Notes: generated from the sequence alone by a model not told the origin. DNA of 64,000 bases from Neisseria weaveri (GCF_900638685.1 NZ_LR134533.1:310001-374000); one strand, 5' to 3'. Positions 28,524 through 37,131 are shown, counted from the stretch's first letter. Numbers and translations: made by a program.

Positions 28524-29396
28524 ATGAATGACCTAATCGACCGCCTGCTCGAACACCTCTGGCTCAACGACCGCCTCAGCCAAAACACACTCGACAGCTA
28601 CCGGCGCGATCTGCAAAAAGTCGCCGCGCGCTTGGCCGAACACGGCCTCAATTGGCAAAACGCACAAAGCAGCGACTTATCCGCCGCCATTTACCATCCC
28701 GACGAGAAAACCCGTTCGCAAGCCCGCGCCCTTTCCGCCTGCAAACGCCTCTACGGTTGGCTGCTCGAAACCGAACGGCGCAGCGATAATCCCACCCGCC
28801 ACCTCACCACGCCCAAACAGCCCAAAACCCTGCCCAAGCTGATTACCGAAACACAAATCGACGCGCTGCTGAATGCGCCCGACACCGAAAGCACACACGG
28901 CTTACGCGATAAAGCCCTGTTGGAACTTATCTACGCCACCGGTCTGCGCGTCAGCGAAGCGGTCAAACTCAAAATCGGCGAAGCCAATCTGCACAAAGGC
29001 ATCATCAACACCATCGGCAAAGGCAACAAACAGCGCATCGTGCCGCTCGGCGAAGAAGCCGCTTACTGGATAGAACGCTACCTTGCCGAAGCCCGCCCGC
29101 TGCTGTTGAAAAACAAAGCCTGCGACGAATTATTCGTCAGCCAGAAACGCACCGGCATCAGCCGCCAGCTCGCTTGGATGATTGTCGAAAAATACGCCCA
29201 AGAAGCCGGCATCCACCGCATCAGCCCGCACGGACTGCGCCACGCCTTCGCCACCCATCTCGTCAACCACGGCGCCGACCTGCGCGTGGTGCAACTGCTG
29301 CTCGGCCACGCCGACATCAGCACTACCCAGATTTACACCCATGTTGCCAACGAGAGGTTGAAAAACATCGTGCAGGAACACCATCCGCGCGGTTAA
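28524..29396 (+). CDS. xerD: Tyrosine recombinase XerD
   Basis: Site-specific recombinase of 290 residues that with XerC resolves chromosome dimers at dif, under FtsK control. Residues 1-90 form the SAM-like core-binding domain (LWLNDRLSQNTLDSYRRDL). The catalytic domain has Arg in YATGLRVSEAVKLK, His and Arg in SPHGLRHAFATHLVNHGADLRVVQ, His in LLGHADISTTQIYTHV and the nucleophile Tyr in that last motif. The sequence favours XerD over XerC. It has its own leader and is followed by an uptake-sequence terminator. Confidence 0.93.
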   Translation: MNDLIDRLLEHLWLNDRLSQNTLDSYRRDLQKVAARLAEHGLNWQNAQSSDLSAAIYHPDEKTRSQARALSACKRLYGWLLETERRSDNPTRHLTTPKQPKTLPKLITETQIDALLNAPDTESTHGLRDKALLELIYATGLRVSEAVKLKIGEANLHKGIINTIGKGNKQRIVPLGEEAAYWIERYLAEARPLLLKNKACDELFVSQKRTGISRQLAWMIVEKYAQEAGIHRISPHGLRHAFATHLVNHGADLRVVQLLLGHADISTTQIYTHVANERLKNIVQEHHPRG

Positions 29397-29430
29397 GTTA
29401 GCGGTTAAGTTATTGGTGCAGAAGTGAAAA

Positions 29431-29461
29431 CAGGCCGTCTGAAAATATTTCAGACGGCCTG
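29431..29461. terminator. Uptake-sequence terminator of xerD
   Basis: CAGGCCGTCTGAAA and complement, nearly no loop, then GTTTCTT. Confidence 0.8.
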
Positions 29462-29581
29462 TTTCTTAACTGTCAAAATCAGATCGTTCAAAATGTTAAT
29501 CGAACAACATACGCCCAACCGTCCATTATCATTTCTTCATTTTCCGCTACAATAAAACCTTTCAGATTAATCCGCTTATCC

Positions 29582-30328
29582 ATGCTGCTCACCACACCGC
29601 CCATCGCCCCCAAAACCCTGCAAACCCTGCAGCAATTGGGCATACACACACTGCAAGACCTGCAACAGCTCGGAGCCGCCCAAACTTTTCTGCTCTTGAA
29701 AGCAGCCGGGCAAACCGTTACCCGCAGCACACTTTGGCAGCTGGCCGCCTTAATCGAAGGATCGGCACCGCAAGACTTGTCGGAACACTGCAAACAACAA
29801 CTGTTGCAAAGCATACGCCGTCATCCGCCCGTTGCCGTTTTCCCTAGCGAATCCGACATGGAATATTTTATGCGTCATGCACTGGCGGCAGCGGCAAAAG
29901 CGGCAGAATCGGGCGAAGTGCCGGTCGGCTCGGTTATCGTCCATCAAAACCGCATTATCGCCACTGCCTACAACCGGTGCATTCAAGACTGCAATATCAG
30001 CCACCATGCCGAAATCATGGCTTTAACCCAAGCCGGACAAACGCTGCAAAACTACCGTTTGGAAGACTGCGACATCTACATTACCCTCGAACCCTGTGCC
30101 ATGTGCGCCGGAGCCTTGATCCAAGCCAGAGTCCGACGCGTGGTATACGGTGCGCCCGAAAGCAAAACCGGTGCGGCCGGCAGCGTTACCAACCTATTTG
30201 CCAACACCATCCTCAACAAACATACCGCCGTCAAAGGCGGCGTTTTGGCAGACGAAAGCCGAAACCTGCTGCAGCAGTTCTTCCAAAACAAACGCCGTTC
30301 CAACCCGGCCGGATACACATCGGATTAA
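29582..30328 (+). CDS. tadA: tRNA adenosine deaminase TadA with N-terminal TfoX_C-like domain
   Basis: A 248-residue protein. Residues 95-245 are TadA, which makes inosine at position 34 of tRNA-Arg: zinc ligands are in SHHAEIMAL (His, with catalytic Glu) and TLEPCAMCAGAL (two Cys). Residues 1-80 (PKTLQTLQQLGIHTLQDLQQLGAAQTFLLLKAAG) resemble the helical C-terminal domain of TfoX, a DNA-binding-type helix-hairpin-helix module; a similar extension is known in neisserial TadA. E. coli TadA is about 167 residues and lacks it. The role of the extra module is unknown. Confidence 0.9.
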   Translation: MLLTTPPIAPKTLQTLQQLGIHTLQDLQQLGAAQTFLLLKAAGQTVTRSTLWQLAALIEGSAPQDLSEHCKQQLLQSIRRHPPVAVFPSESDMEYFMRHALAAAAKAAESGEVPVGSVIVHQNRIIATAYNRCIQDCNISHHAEIMALTQAGQTLQNYRLEDCDIYITLEPCAMCAGALIQARVRRVVYGAPESKTGAAGSVTNLFANTILNKHTAVKGGVLADESRNLLQQFFQNKRRSNPAGYTSD

Positions 30329-30444
30329 TTTCCGCCGCCGTTTTTCAGACGGCCTGAATGCCGTGAAAAACCGATAAACCGCTTTACAATCCCCAATCTC
30401 GAACAACAAACCGTCCGGCCAGCCGTCAAGGCGCGCAATGCCAT

Positions 30445-30470
30445 AGCAGAAACAAAGTTTATTTGCGATA
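30445..30470 (+). repeat. Short repeat upstream of nadK (copy 2)
   Basis: CAGAAACAAAGTTTATTTGC in the same context as at 17375; ends 32 bases before nadK and overlaps a -10-like GATAAT. Confidence 0.6.
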
Positions 30471-30501
30471 ATACTTTTTTACCCGTTTACCGAGCTGTGC
30501 C

Positions 30502-31392
30502 ATGATCAGCCAATTCAAGCATATCGGCATCGTTACCCGCCCCCAAACACCGCATATTCAAGAAACCCTCAAAGTTTTGATGGATTTCCTGATCGGGCTG
30601 GATTTGAATGTTTATCTGGATGAAGCCAGTATCGAACACGGTGCGGCCACCCTGGAAGATTGCGCAAAATGCCACATCACCGATAAAGACCATCTCGGCA
30701 AAAAATGCGATTTGGTGATTGTGCTCGGCGGCGACGGTACTTTTCTCTCCGTGGCTCGGAAAATCGCTCCCTACCGCGTTCCCATTATCGGCGTGAATCA
30801 AGGCCATCTCGGCTTCCTGACCCAAGTTCCCCGCAACAAAATGGAAAAAACCCTCTCGGGCATGCTGACCGGCAAATACCTGCCTGAAGAACGCATTCTG
30901 CTGGAAACCCAAGTGATCCGCGACGGCTATCCGCTCACCGGCGCACTGGCGCTCAACGACGTAGTGCTTTCACGAGGCGGTGCGGGGCAAATGATTGAAT
31001 TCGAAGTATTCATCAATAAAGAATTTGTTTATACCCAACGCTCCGACGGCCTGATTGTCTCCACGCCGACAGGCTCTACCGCCTATTCTTTGGCCGCAGG
31101 CGGCCCGATTCTGCAAGCCAGCCTAAGGGCTTTTACCTTGGTACCGATTTGCCCCCAATCCATGACCAACCGCCCGATTGCCATTTCCGACACTTGCGAA
31201 ATCGATATTCTGGTGACGCAAGGCGGCGATGCGCGCGTGCATTTCGACGGGCAGTCGTTTGTCGACATCCAAACTTTCGACCGCATTCAAATCCACCGCT
31301 ACCGCCATCCCCTGCGTGTTTTGCATCCGACCGACTATCAATACTACAAAACCCTGCGCCAAAAACTGCATTGGGGCGAACAGCTGGTTTAA
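30502..31392 (+). CDS. nadK: NAD kinase
   Basis: Cytoplasmic enzyme, 296 residues, that phosphorylates NAD to NADP. The nucleotide motif GGDGT lies in VIVLGGDGTFLSVAR near 74, the conserved LALNDVVLSRG near 150, and the substrate block SDGLIVSTPTGSTAYSLAAGGPI near 175-200. The length is usual for the proteobacterial form. It is followed by an uptake-sequence terminator and precedes the HTH-ribB gene, which has its own promoter. Confidence 0.95.
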   Translation: MISQFKHIGIVTRPQTPHIQETLKVLMDFLIGLDLNVYLDEASIEHGAATLEDCAKCHITDKDHLGKKCDLVIVLGGDGTFLSVARKIAPYRVPIIGVNQGHLGFLTQVPRNKMEKTLSGMLTGKYLPEERILLETQVIRDGYPLTGALALNDVVLSRGGAGQMIEFEVFINKEFVYTQRSDGLIVSTPTGSTAYSLAAGGPILQASLRAFTLVPICPQSMTNRPIAISDTCEIDILVTQGGDARVHFDGQSFVDIQTFDRIQIHRYRHPLRVLHPTDYQYYKTLRQKLHWGEQLV

Positions 31393-31404
31393 ACCGTTTT
31401 ACAT

Positions 31405-31430
31405 AGGCCGTCTGAAAATTCAGACGGCCT
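31405..31430. terminator. Uptake-sequence terminator of nadK
   Basis: AG-DUS pair with two-base centre, 12 bases after the stop. Confidence 0.75.
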
Positions 31431-31444
31431 TAAAAATTCCGGCT

Positions 31445-31468
31445 GAAATTTACTTTTAAGTAAATTTC
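31445..31468. promoter_or_regulatory. Operator-like perfect palindrome upstream of HTH-ribB
   Basis: Arms GAAATTTACTT and AAGTAAATTTC are exact complements across TT. The half-site ATTTACTT recurs at 31486-31493 over the -35 box of the ribB promoter. This spacing and symmetry fit a dimeric XRE-type repressor. Confidence 0.7.
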
Positions 31469-31486
31469 AAATCCTATATTTTGATA

Positions 31487-31515
31487 TTTACTTAAAAAAA
31501 CAAGGCGCGTACAAT
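31487..31515 (+). promoter_or_regulatory. Promoter of HTH-ribB
   Basis: -35 TTTACT (31487-31492), 17-base spacer, -10 TACAAT (31510-31515). The -35 is part of the second operator half-site, so a bound repressor would block polymerase. Confidence 0.6.
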
Positions 31516-31550
31516 CGCAGCATCTTTTTTCACTCCGAGCACATCCGCTT

Positions 31551-32903
31551 ATGGACATCACCGAGCTTCGCAGACACAACCTGCGCCGCTGGATAGAACG
31601 CCTGTACAACGGTCAACAGTCCCTGTTTGCCGCCGAAACCGGTATCAATCAAGGCGAGCTTTCCTCCCTGCTTAAAAACAAAGCATTCGGCGAACGCAAA
31701 GCACGCAAAATCGAACAATCCGCCGGTATGCCCTCATGCTGGCTGGATCAAGACCACAACGGCCATCCAAACGAAGCCTATTCCACACCAACCACAACAT
31801 CAAAGAGCCGCTCCATGCACATTTCCACCATTCCAGAAATTTTAGCCGACATCAAAGCCGGCAAAATGGTCATCATTACCGACGCCGAAGACCGCGAAAA
31901 CGAAGGCGATTTAATCATGGCTGCCCAATTTGTAACGCCGCAAGCCATTAATTTTATGATCAAACATGCCCGCGGATTGGTGTGCCTGCCGATGAACGAC
32001 GAGCTGGTCGACCGCTTAAACCTGCCTCAGATGACGCAGAAAAACGGCGCACAATACGGCACCAACTTCACCGTATCCATCGAAGCCGCCCACGGCATTT
32101 CCACCGGCATTTCCGCCGCAGACCGCGCCTTAACGATTCAGACGGCCGTGTCGCCGACGGTTAAAGCCGAAGACATCGTCCAGCCCGGCCACATTTTCCC
32201 GCTGCGTTCGCAAAAAGGCGGCGTATTGGTGCGCGCCGGACACACCGAAGCCGCCGTCGATCTAGCACAAATGAGCGGCCTGATTCCCGCCGGTGTCATC
32301 TGCGAAATTCTCAACGACGACGGTACCATGGCGCGTATGCCTGAGCTGATGAAGTTTGCCGAAGAACACAATCTGAAAATCGGTACCATCGCCGATTTGA
32401 TCGAATACCGCAGCCGCACCGAAAGCCTGCTCGAAGAAATGGGCGACACCACCGTGAACACCCCTTGGGGCGAGTTTCAGCAGCATGTGTATGTCGATAA
32501 ACTTTCCGGCGAAACCCATTTGGCTTTGGTAAAAGGCGAATTGTCGCCCGAAAAAGAAACCTTGGTGCGCGTACACGAGCCGTTTAGCGTGATGGACTTT
32601 ATCCAAGCCGACCCCAACCATTCTTGGTCTTTACCCAAAGCGCTGGAGCATATCCAACAAGCCGAAGCAGGCGTGATTATCCTGTTGCACCGCACTGAAG
32701 ACGGCGCGGCATTATTAGACAGAACCTTGCCGAAAAACAGCTTCCAAGTACGCAAATGGGACAGAAAAACCTACGGCATCGGCGCACAGATTCTAGCCTG
32801 CTTAAACGTGCAAAAAATGCGCGTGATGGGCAAACCCTCATCCATGAACGGCCTAACCGGCTTCGGTTTGGAAGTGGTTGGCTTTGAAGAAGCGCCGGTT
32901 TGA
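31551..32903 (+). CDS. ribB: 3,4-dihydroxy-2-butanone-4-phosphate synthase with N-terminal XRE-like DNA-binding domain
   Basis: One open frame of 450 codons. Residues 1-68 form a helix-turn-helix like neisserial XRE/phage-type repressors (LRRWIERLYNGQQSLFAAE, GINQGELSSLLKNK, ARKIEQSAGMPSCWLD). After a 20-residue polar linker, MHISTIPEILADIKAGKMVIITD (codon 89, base 31815) begins RibB, which makes the four-carbon unit of riboflavin: DAEDRENEGDLIMAAQ, HARGLVCLPM and HTEAAVDLAQMSGL are its active-site blocks. Residues 295-445 resemble GTP cyclohydrolase II but lack the zinc cysteines, so only RibB should be active. An internal start at 31815 with AAAGAG seven bases before it could yield RibB alone; both forms are possible. 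The palindrome upstream suggests self-regulation. Confidence 0.88.
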   Translation: MDITELRRHNLRRWIERLYNGQQSLFAAETGINQGELSSLLKNKAFGERKARKIEQSAGMPSCWLDQDHNGHPNEAYSTPTTTSKSRSMHISTIPEILADIKAGKMVIITDAEDRENEGDLIMAAQFVTPQAINFMIKHARGLVCLPMNDELVDRLNLPQMTQKNGAQYGTNFTVSIEAAHGISTGISAADRALTIQTAVSPTVKAEDIVQPGHIFPLRSQKGGVLVRAGHTEAAVDLAQMSGLIPAGVICEILNDDGTMARMPELMKFAEEHNLKIGTIADLIEYRSRTESLLEEMGDTTVNTPWGEFQQHVYVDKLSGETHLALVKGELSPEKETLVRVHEPFSVMDFIQADPNHSWSLPKALEHIQQAEAGVIILLHRTEDGAALLDRTLPKNSFQVRKWDRKTYGIGAQILACLNVQKMRVMGKPSSMNGLTGFGLEVVGFEEAPV

Positions 32904-32939
32904 AAGTAAAAACAAAACCGGTTCAAATTTCTTTGACTT

Positions 32940-32968
32940 AAGGCCGTCTGAAATTTTCAGACGGCCTT
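32940..32968. terminator. Uptake-sequence terminator of ribB
   Basis: AAGGCCGTCTGAA and complement with a three-base centre. Confidence 0.75.
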
Positions 32969-33122
32969 TGCTTTAACGGCTGCTTTTCCGGCTTCCGGGC
33001 ATTTCCAACAAAGAGCTTCCTGCATACCGTCTATCTAAACCGCTGCGTTTCACATACAATGCTTCACGGCTCGCAAGGCCGTCTGAATCATTCAACCCCC
33101 ACACATAAAAAGAAGAATCCTT

Positions 33123-34004
33123 ATGAGCGACAACGCCAACCGACATGCCGCACCTTTACTCGTCATCGGCTGTATCGTTTTCGGCATGGGCAGCCTGATT
33201 GTCAAATTCGTCCCCGTCGGCGCTTACGCCATTGCCTTTTGGCGTTTGGCAGTGGCTGCCGTTATCTTCTGGCTGCTGATGCGCTTTTTCGGACAACGCT
33301 TTCCTTCGCAACGCAAAGCCATACGCAACGCCTTGCTGGCAGGTGCGTTTTTGGGTATCGACTTGGGACTGTGGCACGAAAGCGTACACGCCGTCGGCCC
33401 CGGCATTTCCACCCTGCTCAACAGCCTGCAGATTTTTTTCCTTTCCGCCATCGGTTTCTTTTTTTTCGGCGAACGCCTCAGCAAACTGCAAATCTTCAGC
33501 CTATTAATGGCCGTAACCGGTGTCGCCATGATCGGCAGCCCCGAATTCCACCACAACACCGATGCCGTCTGGGGATTCATCAGCGGCATCGTATCCGGCG
33601 CCATGCTCGCACTGTCGATGGTATTCGTACGCAAAACCCATCAAGTCCAACAAACACCCCTTTTCCCCATGATGTTACTGGTCAGCTTCGGCGGCATGCT
33701 GGCCCTGCTCCCGCCGATGCTGGCTTTCGATTTCCACCAACTTTACCCTACCACCTTGCGCGATGTCGGCTTGATACTCATCTACGGCGCCGTCATGCAG
33801 TGCTTTGCCTGGGGCTTGATTGCCTATGCGATTCCGCTGCTGTCTTTATCGCTAACCGGCCTGCTTTTATTGAGCGAACCCGTTGCCGCGCTGGTATTCG
33901 ACTATTTCCTGCTCGACAAACCCATCAACGCGGTACAGTGGGGCGGCGCATTCCTTACCTTGGCCGCCATTTATCTCGGTTCGCTGAAAAACAAACACGA
34001 TTAA
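33123..34004 (+). CDS. EamA/DMT-family transporter
   Basis: A 293-residue inner-membrane protein with ten hydrophobic segments arranged as two EamA repeats; LNSLQIFFLSAIGFFFFGERLSKLQIFSLLMAVTGVAMIG ends the first and LTGLLLLSEPVAALVFDYFLLDKPINAVQWGGAFLTLAAIYLG the second. The start at 33123 follows AGAAGAATCCTT; a different frame (33059-34048) is also open but is Arg/His-rich and not protein-like. It lies between ribB and ribH. Riboflavin carriers of the RibN group belong to this superfamily, so a flavin role is possible but unproven. Confidence 0.82.
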   Translation: MSDNANRHAAPLLVIGCIVFGMGSLIVKFVPVGAYAIAFWRLAVAAVIFWLLMRFFGQRFPSQRKAIRNALLAGAFLGIDLGLWHESVHAVGPGISTLLNSLQIFFLSAIGFFFFGERLSKLQIFSLLMAVTGVAMIGSPEFHHNTDAVWGFISGIVSGAMLALSMVFVRKTHQVQQTPLFPMMLLVSFGGMLALLPPMLAFDFHQLYPTTLRDVGLILIYGAVMQCFAWGLIAYAIPLLSLSLTGLLLLSEPVAALVFDYFLLDKPINAVQWGGAFLTLAAIYLGSLKNKHD

Positions 34005-34066
34005 TCTTCTGCGAAAAACAAGTAAATCGTGTAAAATTCCAACTTTAAACACAACACCTCCGGAAC

Positions 34067-34390
34067 ATGAACAAATTTGCCAATGCACTTTCAACCGCGC
34101 TGGGGCGCTGTATCGCCGCCAAAACCGTCAGCGAACAAGGACAGCCGGTCGGCTTCATGTACCGCGAAGTCCCTGTTTTTGAAAACGACAGCGGTTGGCG
34201 CTTTTTCAACGGCAACGAAACTGACGAATACACCGACAATCCGGACAACTTTACCGTGTACGGCATCAGCCATATCAGCAAAAACAACCCTGCCATAGAA
34301 GCCTTTCTCAACCAACCCGAAGGCACGGCATGGGAGCTGGGCGAAAACGGCACGTTCCAAGCCGTTGCCGACTGGCAACCCAAAGACTGA
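34067..34390 (+). CDS. DUF2185 (Imm33-like) protein
   Basis: Small soluble protein of 107 residues. It carries the DUF2185 pattern: [49 protein letters not shown] and a C-terminal [10 protein letters not shown]. Related domains occur in bacterial immunity proteins, but here no toxin gene is near and it sits within a housekeeping run before ribH, so an immunity role is doubtful. CTCCGGAAC lies before the ATG. Function unknown. Confidence 0.75.
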   Translation: MNKFANALSTALGRCIAAKTVSEQGQPVGFMYREVPVFENDSGWRFFNGNETDEYTDNPDNFTVYGISHISKNNPAIEAFLNQPEGTAWELGENGTFQAVADWQPKD

Positions 34391-34446
34391 ACCGCAAGCC
34401 GTTTGAATTTTCAGACGGCCTCGCTTTTTTATTTCCGAAAGAAAAC

Positions 34447-34917
34447 ATGAACATCATCGAACCCAACATTAACGGCAAAGACCTGCGGATCGGTATCGTA
34501 CAGGCACGCTTCAGCAACGAAATCGGCAGCGCCATGGTCGAAGTCTGCACCCGAAAACTGCAGGAATTGGGCGTTAAAGACAAAAACATCACGCTCGCCA
34601 CCGTGCCCGGCGCATTGGAAGTCCCCATCGTTCTGCAAAACATGGCTTCCAGCGAACGTTTCGACGCCCTGATTGCCATCGGTGCCGTCATCCGCGGCGA
34701 AACCTACCACTTCGAACTGGTAGCCAACGAATCAGGCGCAGGCGTCACCCGTGTCAGCTTGGATTACAACATCCCCATCGCCAACGCCATTCTAACCACC
34801 GAAAACGACGAACAGGCACACGCGCGCATTGAAGAAAAAGCCGCCGATGCCGCCGTAGTAGCCGTGGAATGCGGCAACTTGGTAAACTATCTGTTGGCCG
34901 ACCAGCTCGACGACTAA
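34447..34917 (+). CDS. ribH: 6,7-dimethyl-8-ribityllumazine synthase
   Basis: Penultimate enzyme of riboflavin synthesis, 156 residues; joins the RibB product to the pyrimidine precursor and usually forms icosahedral cages. Family blocks [44 protein letters not shown] and the [18 protein letters not shown] strand are present. The ATG at 34447 follows GAAAGAAAAC; the frame is open further upstream through an uptake word but that part is not RibH-like. Followed by nusB after 88 bases, a common pairing. Confidence 0.95.
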   Translation: MNIIEPNINGKDLRIGIVQARFSNEIGSAMVEVCTRKLQELGVKDKNITLATVPGALEVPIVLQNMASSERFDALIAIGAVIRGETYHFELVANESGAGVTRVSLDYNIPIANAILTTENDEQAHARIEEKAADAAVVAVECGNLVNYLLADQLDD

Positions 34918-34934
34918 ACCGCACGACCCGTATT

Positions 34935-34981
34935 TTTCAGACGGCCTCAGTCTTATTTCTGCATCAAAAGGCCGTCTGAAA
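34935..34981. terminator. Uptake-sequence inverted pair between ribH and nusB
   Basis: TTTTTCAGACGGCCT and AGGCCGTCTGAAA separated by about 20 bases; might attenuate ribH-nusB read-through. Confidence 0.45.
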
Positions 34982-35005
34982 TCCAAGCAAGAAAAAGGAA
35001 ACATC

Positions 35006-35443
35006 ATGAGAACACCCCGTCGCCGCGCACGCGAATTTGCCGTCAGAGCCTTATACCAAGCCACACTCAACGAAAGCCCGGCACCGGAAATCGTTAAAAA
35101 TATTCAGGAAGATACCGAGTTGCAGGCCGAATTTGCCAAAGCGGATCAGGAGCTGTTTACCAAACTGTTTTACGGTGCCTATTCCAACCGCGCCGAATAT
35201 CTCGAAATTATCCGCCCTTTACTGGACAGAGATGAAAACGAACTCAGCCCTATCGAACGTGCCGTATTGCTGATGGCTTGCCACGAATTATCGGCCATAC
35301 CGGAAACCCCTTATCCCGTTATCATCAACGAAGCCATCGAAGTCACCAAAACTTACGGCAGCACCGACGGTCATAAGTTTGTAAACGGCATTCTCGACAA
35401 ATTGGCTTCAAGATTGCGCCCCAACGATCCCAAGCGCAAATAA
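35006..35443 (+). CDS. nusB: Transcription antitermination factor NusB
   Basis: All-helical RNA-binding protein of 145 residues that with NusE binds boxA in rRNA leaders to prevent early termination. The Arg-rich start RTPRRRAREFAVRALYQ is the boxA-binding helix; SPIERAVLLMACHELSAIPETPYPVIINEAIEVTKTYGSTDGHKFVNGILDKLA is the diagnostic C-terminal half. AAAAAGGAAACATC precedes the ATG. Confidence 0.95.
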   Translation: MRTPRRRAREFAVRALYQATLNESPAPEIVKNIQEDTELQAEFAKADQELFTKLFYGAYSNRAEYLEIIRPLLDRDENELSPIERAVLLMACHELSAIPETPYPVIINEAIEVTKTYGSTDGHKFVNGILDKLASRLRPNDPKRK

Positions 35444-35536
35444 CAAACAGTTGAAACCCGGCCGCCCGTTCAAACCGCAACCATGAGGCCGTCTGAAAAC
35501 AACCGTTCCACACTTGCTACTACTAAGGAAAAAATC

Positions 35537-35722
35537 ATGTACCACTATAAATCCGATGCCACCCAATTTTTAGACGACTACATCGAAAAACATCCCGAAG
35601 AAGCCGCACAACGCCTGAAAAACCGCGGCCTGCTGTGGGATGTAGAACTCAACCCCGAAGAACAGGCCGGTTTCGAAGCAGCCAAACTGCCCAAAAAACC
35701 CTACGCCTACCAGCCCGACTAA
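35537..35722 (+). CDS. DUF3460 family protein
   Basis: A 61-residue cytoplasmic protein of unknown function with the DUF3460 pattern: YKSDATQFLDDYIEKHPEEAAQRLKNRGLLWD. The start at 35537 is chosen because CTAAGGAAAAAATC precedes it and the family begins there; an in-frame ATG at 35483 lies within an uptake word. It is conserved across beta-proteobacteria. Eleven bases separate it from the methyltransferase gene. Confidence 0.82.
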   Translation: MYHYKSDATQFLDDYIEKHPEEAAQRLKNRGLLWDVELNPEEQAGFEAAKLPKKPYAYQPD

Positions 35723-35733
35723 AACAGGCTGCC

Positions 35734-36402
35734 ATGACCACAAACACACGCAATATCGATCCCGGGCTTACCGCCTATTTGCGGCAAATCAGCGAAGTTG
35801 AACATCCCGCACTTGTCCGTCTCAGACAACGCACCGAAGGACACCGCTTAGGCAAAATGGCCATTGCCCCCGAACAGGCCGCCCTGCTCACCTGGCTGGC
35901 ACGCTTGATGAAAGCCGAACGCTATTTGGAAATCGGCGTTTTTACCGGTTACAGCAGCACCGCCATGGCTTTGGCTTTGCCCGATCAGGCCCGCATTACC
36001 GCCTGCGATATCAATGTCAGCTTTACCGATATTGCGCATGAAACCTGGCAGGCTGCAGGTGTGGCGCACAAAATCACCCTGCATCTCCAACCCGCTCTGC
36101 TGACTTTGGACGAACTCATCGAAAACGGCGAATCCGAAAGCTACGACATCGCCTTTATCGATGCCGACAAACCGCCCACACCGCAATACTTCGAACGCTG
36201 CCTGCAATTGGTACGCAGCGGCGGCATGATTGCGATCGACAACGTATTGCTCAACGGCAGGGTCATTTCACCGCCCAACGAAAACAGCCCGCCCAGTCTG
36301 CCTATTCTGCAAGCCTTCAACGCCTCGCTACCCCGCGACAACCGTATTATTCCGATTACCCTTCCCGTCGGCGACGGCTTGACCCTGCTGCTGAAGAAAT
36401 AA
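35734..36402 (+). CDS. SAM-dependent O-methyltransferase (CCoAOMT-like)
   Basis: A 222-residue class I methyltransferase. The SAM motif ERYLEIGVFTGYSSTAMALALP is at about 65-86, motif II gives ACDIN, and YDIAFIDADKPPTPQYFE (about 132-149) carries the metal and catalytic Asp of the caffeoyl-CoA/catechol O-methyltransferase family, followed by GGMIAIDNVLLNGRV. The bacterial substrate is not known. The ATG at 35734 is preferred; no strong ribosome site, so it may be translated with the gene before it. Confidence 0.85.
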   Translation: MTTNTRNIDPGLTAYLRQISEVEHPALVRLRQRTEGHRLGKMAIAPEQAALLTWLARLMKAERYLEIGVFTGYSSTAMALALPDQARITACDINVSFTDIAHETWQAAGVAHKITLHLQPALLTLDELIENGESESYDIAFIDADKPPTPQYFERCLQLVRSGGMIAIDNVLLNGRVISPPNENSPPSLPILQAFNASLPRDNRIIPITLPVGDGLTLLLKK

Positions 36403-36416
36403 CCGGAGAAACCCTA

Positions 36417-37091
36417 ATGAACCGAATCGGCACATTACTGCTTTCCACCGTTTTTCTACTGAACGCCTGCGCAAGCGCAGCATCCCAAGCGGCCGAACCG
36501 CCAAACGCAACCGAGCAGCCTGCCGCCAACGGCATCCCCTACCCCGAGCCCGATTTACACAGCCAAATCAACCATCTCGGCATTCGGGTCGCACGCTTGG
36601 AAAACCAAATCGAACGGCTCCAGCAGCAAATCGAACAACTGGAACACAGAAAACGGCAAGCCCTGCCCGCCCCCGTTCCCTATCACTTTCCGACGCAGCA
36701 CACACCGGCGGACAGCGTCCAGCCCCAAGCCGTACAAACCCTTAGGGAAGCCCAACAGCAATACCGCCAAGGCAACTATGCCGCTGCCGCTGCCCTATTG
36801 AAAACCGCAGACGGCGGTAACGGCGACGAAACCGCACGTCTGAGCCTGTATCTGCTGTTTCAAAGCCACTTCCGTTTAGGCAATTGCGAATCCGCCATTC
36901 AAACCGGCCTGCGCTACGCCAACCGCTTCCGCGGCAACGACGAAGCACCCGAAGCCTTATACCGTGTTGCCGAGTGCCAAGCCAAAATGCAGCAGAAAGA
37001 CATTGCCCGCGACACATGGAGCAAGCTGATCCAAACCTACCCCGAAAGCAAAGCCGCCAAACAGGCATACAAAAAACTAAACGTACGTTAA
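36417..37091 (+). CDS. Lipoprotein with coiled coil and TPR repeats, CpoB-like
   Basis: A 224-residue envelope protein. Lipobox LNAC gives a lipidated Cys17. Residues 43-80 form a coiled coil (INHLGIRVARLENQIERLQQQIEQLEH). Residues 103-224 carry three TPR-like units: REAQQQYRQGNYAAAAALL, the LFQSHFRLGNCESAIQ unit and ALYRVAECQAKMQQKDIARDTWSKLIQTYPESKAAKQAYKKL. This plan is that of CpoB (YbgF), which links peptidoglycan synthesis to the Tol-Pal system, although CpoB is normally next to pal and not lipidated. Start follows ACCGGAGAAACC, 15 bases after the methyltransferase. Confidence 0.72.
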   Translation: MNRIGTLLLSTVFLLNACASAASQAAEPPNATEQPAANGIPYPEPDLHSQINHLGIRVARLENQIERLQQQIEQLEHRKRQALPAPVPYHFPTQHTPADSVQPQAVQTLREAQQQYRQGNYAAAAALLKTADGGNGDETARLSLYLLFQSHFRLGNCESAIQTGLRYANRFRGNDEAPEALYRVAECQAKMQQKDIARDTWSKLIQTYPESKAAKQAYKKLNVR

Positions 37092-37096
37092 CAATA

Positions 37097-37131
37097 AGGC
37101 CGTCTGAAAAATATCGATTTTCAGACGGCCT
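37097..37131. terminator. Uptake-sequence hairpin
   Basis: Inverted AG-DUS pair with an 11-base loop between the TPR lipoprotein gene and purE. Confidence 0.7.

Noticed and set aside
31393..31550. FMN riboswitch before ribB
   Set aside because: The gap holds only a terminator, a palindrome and a promoter; no RFN-type conserved helices are seen and it is too short for one plus the promoter.
33059..34048. Plus-strand frame of 329 codons over the EamA gene
   Set aside because: Different frame from the membrane protein; Arg/His-rich with no hydrophobic segments, starts in front of an uptake word.
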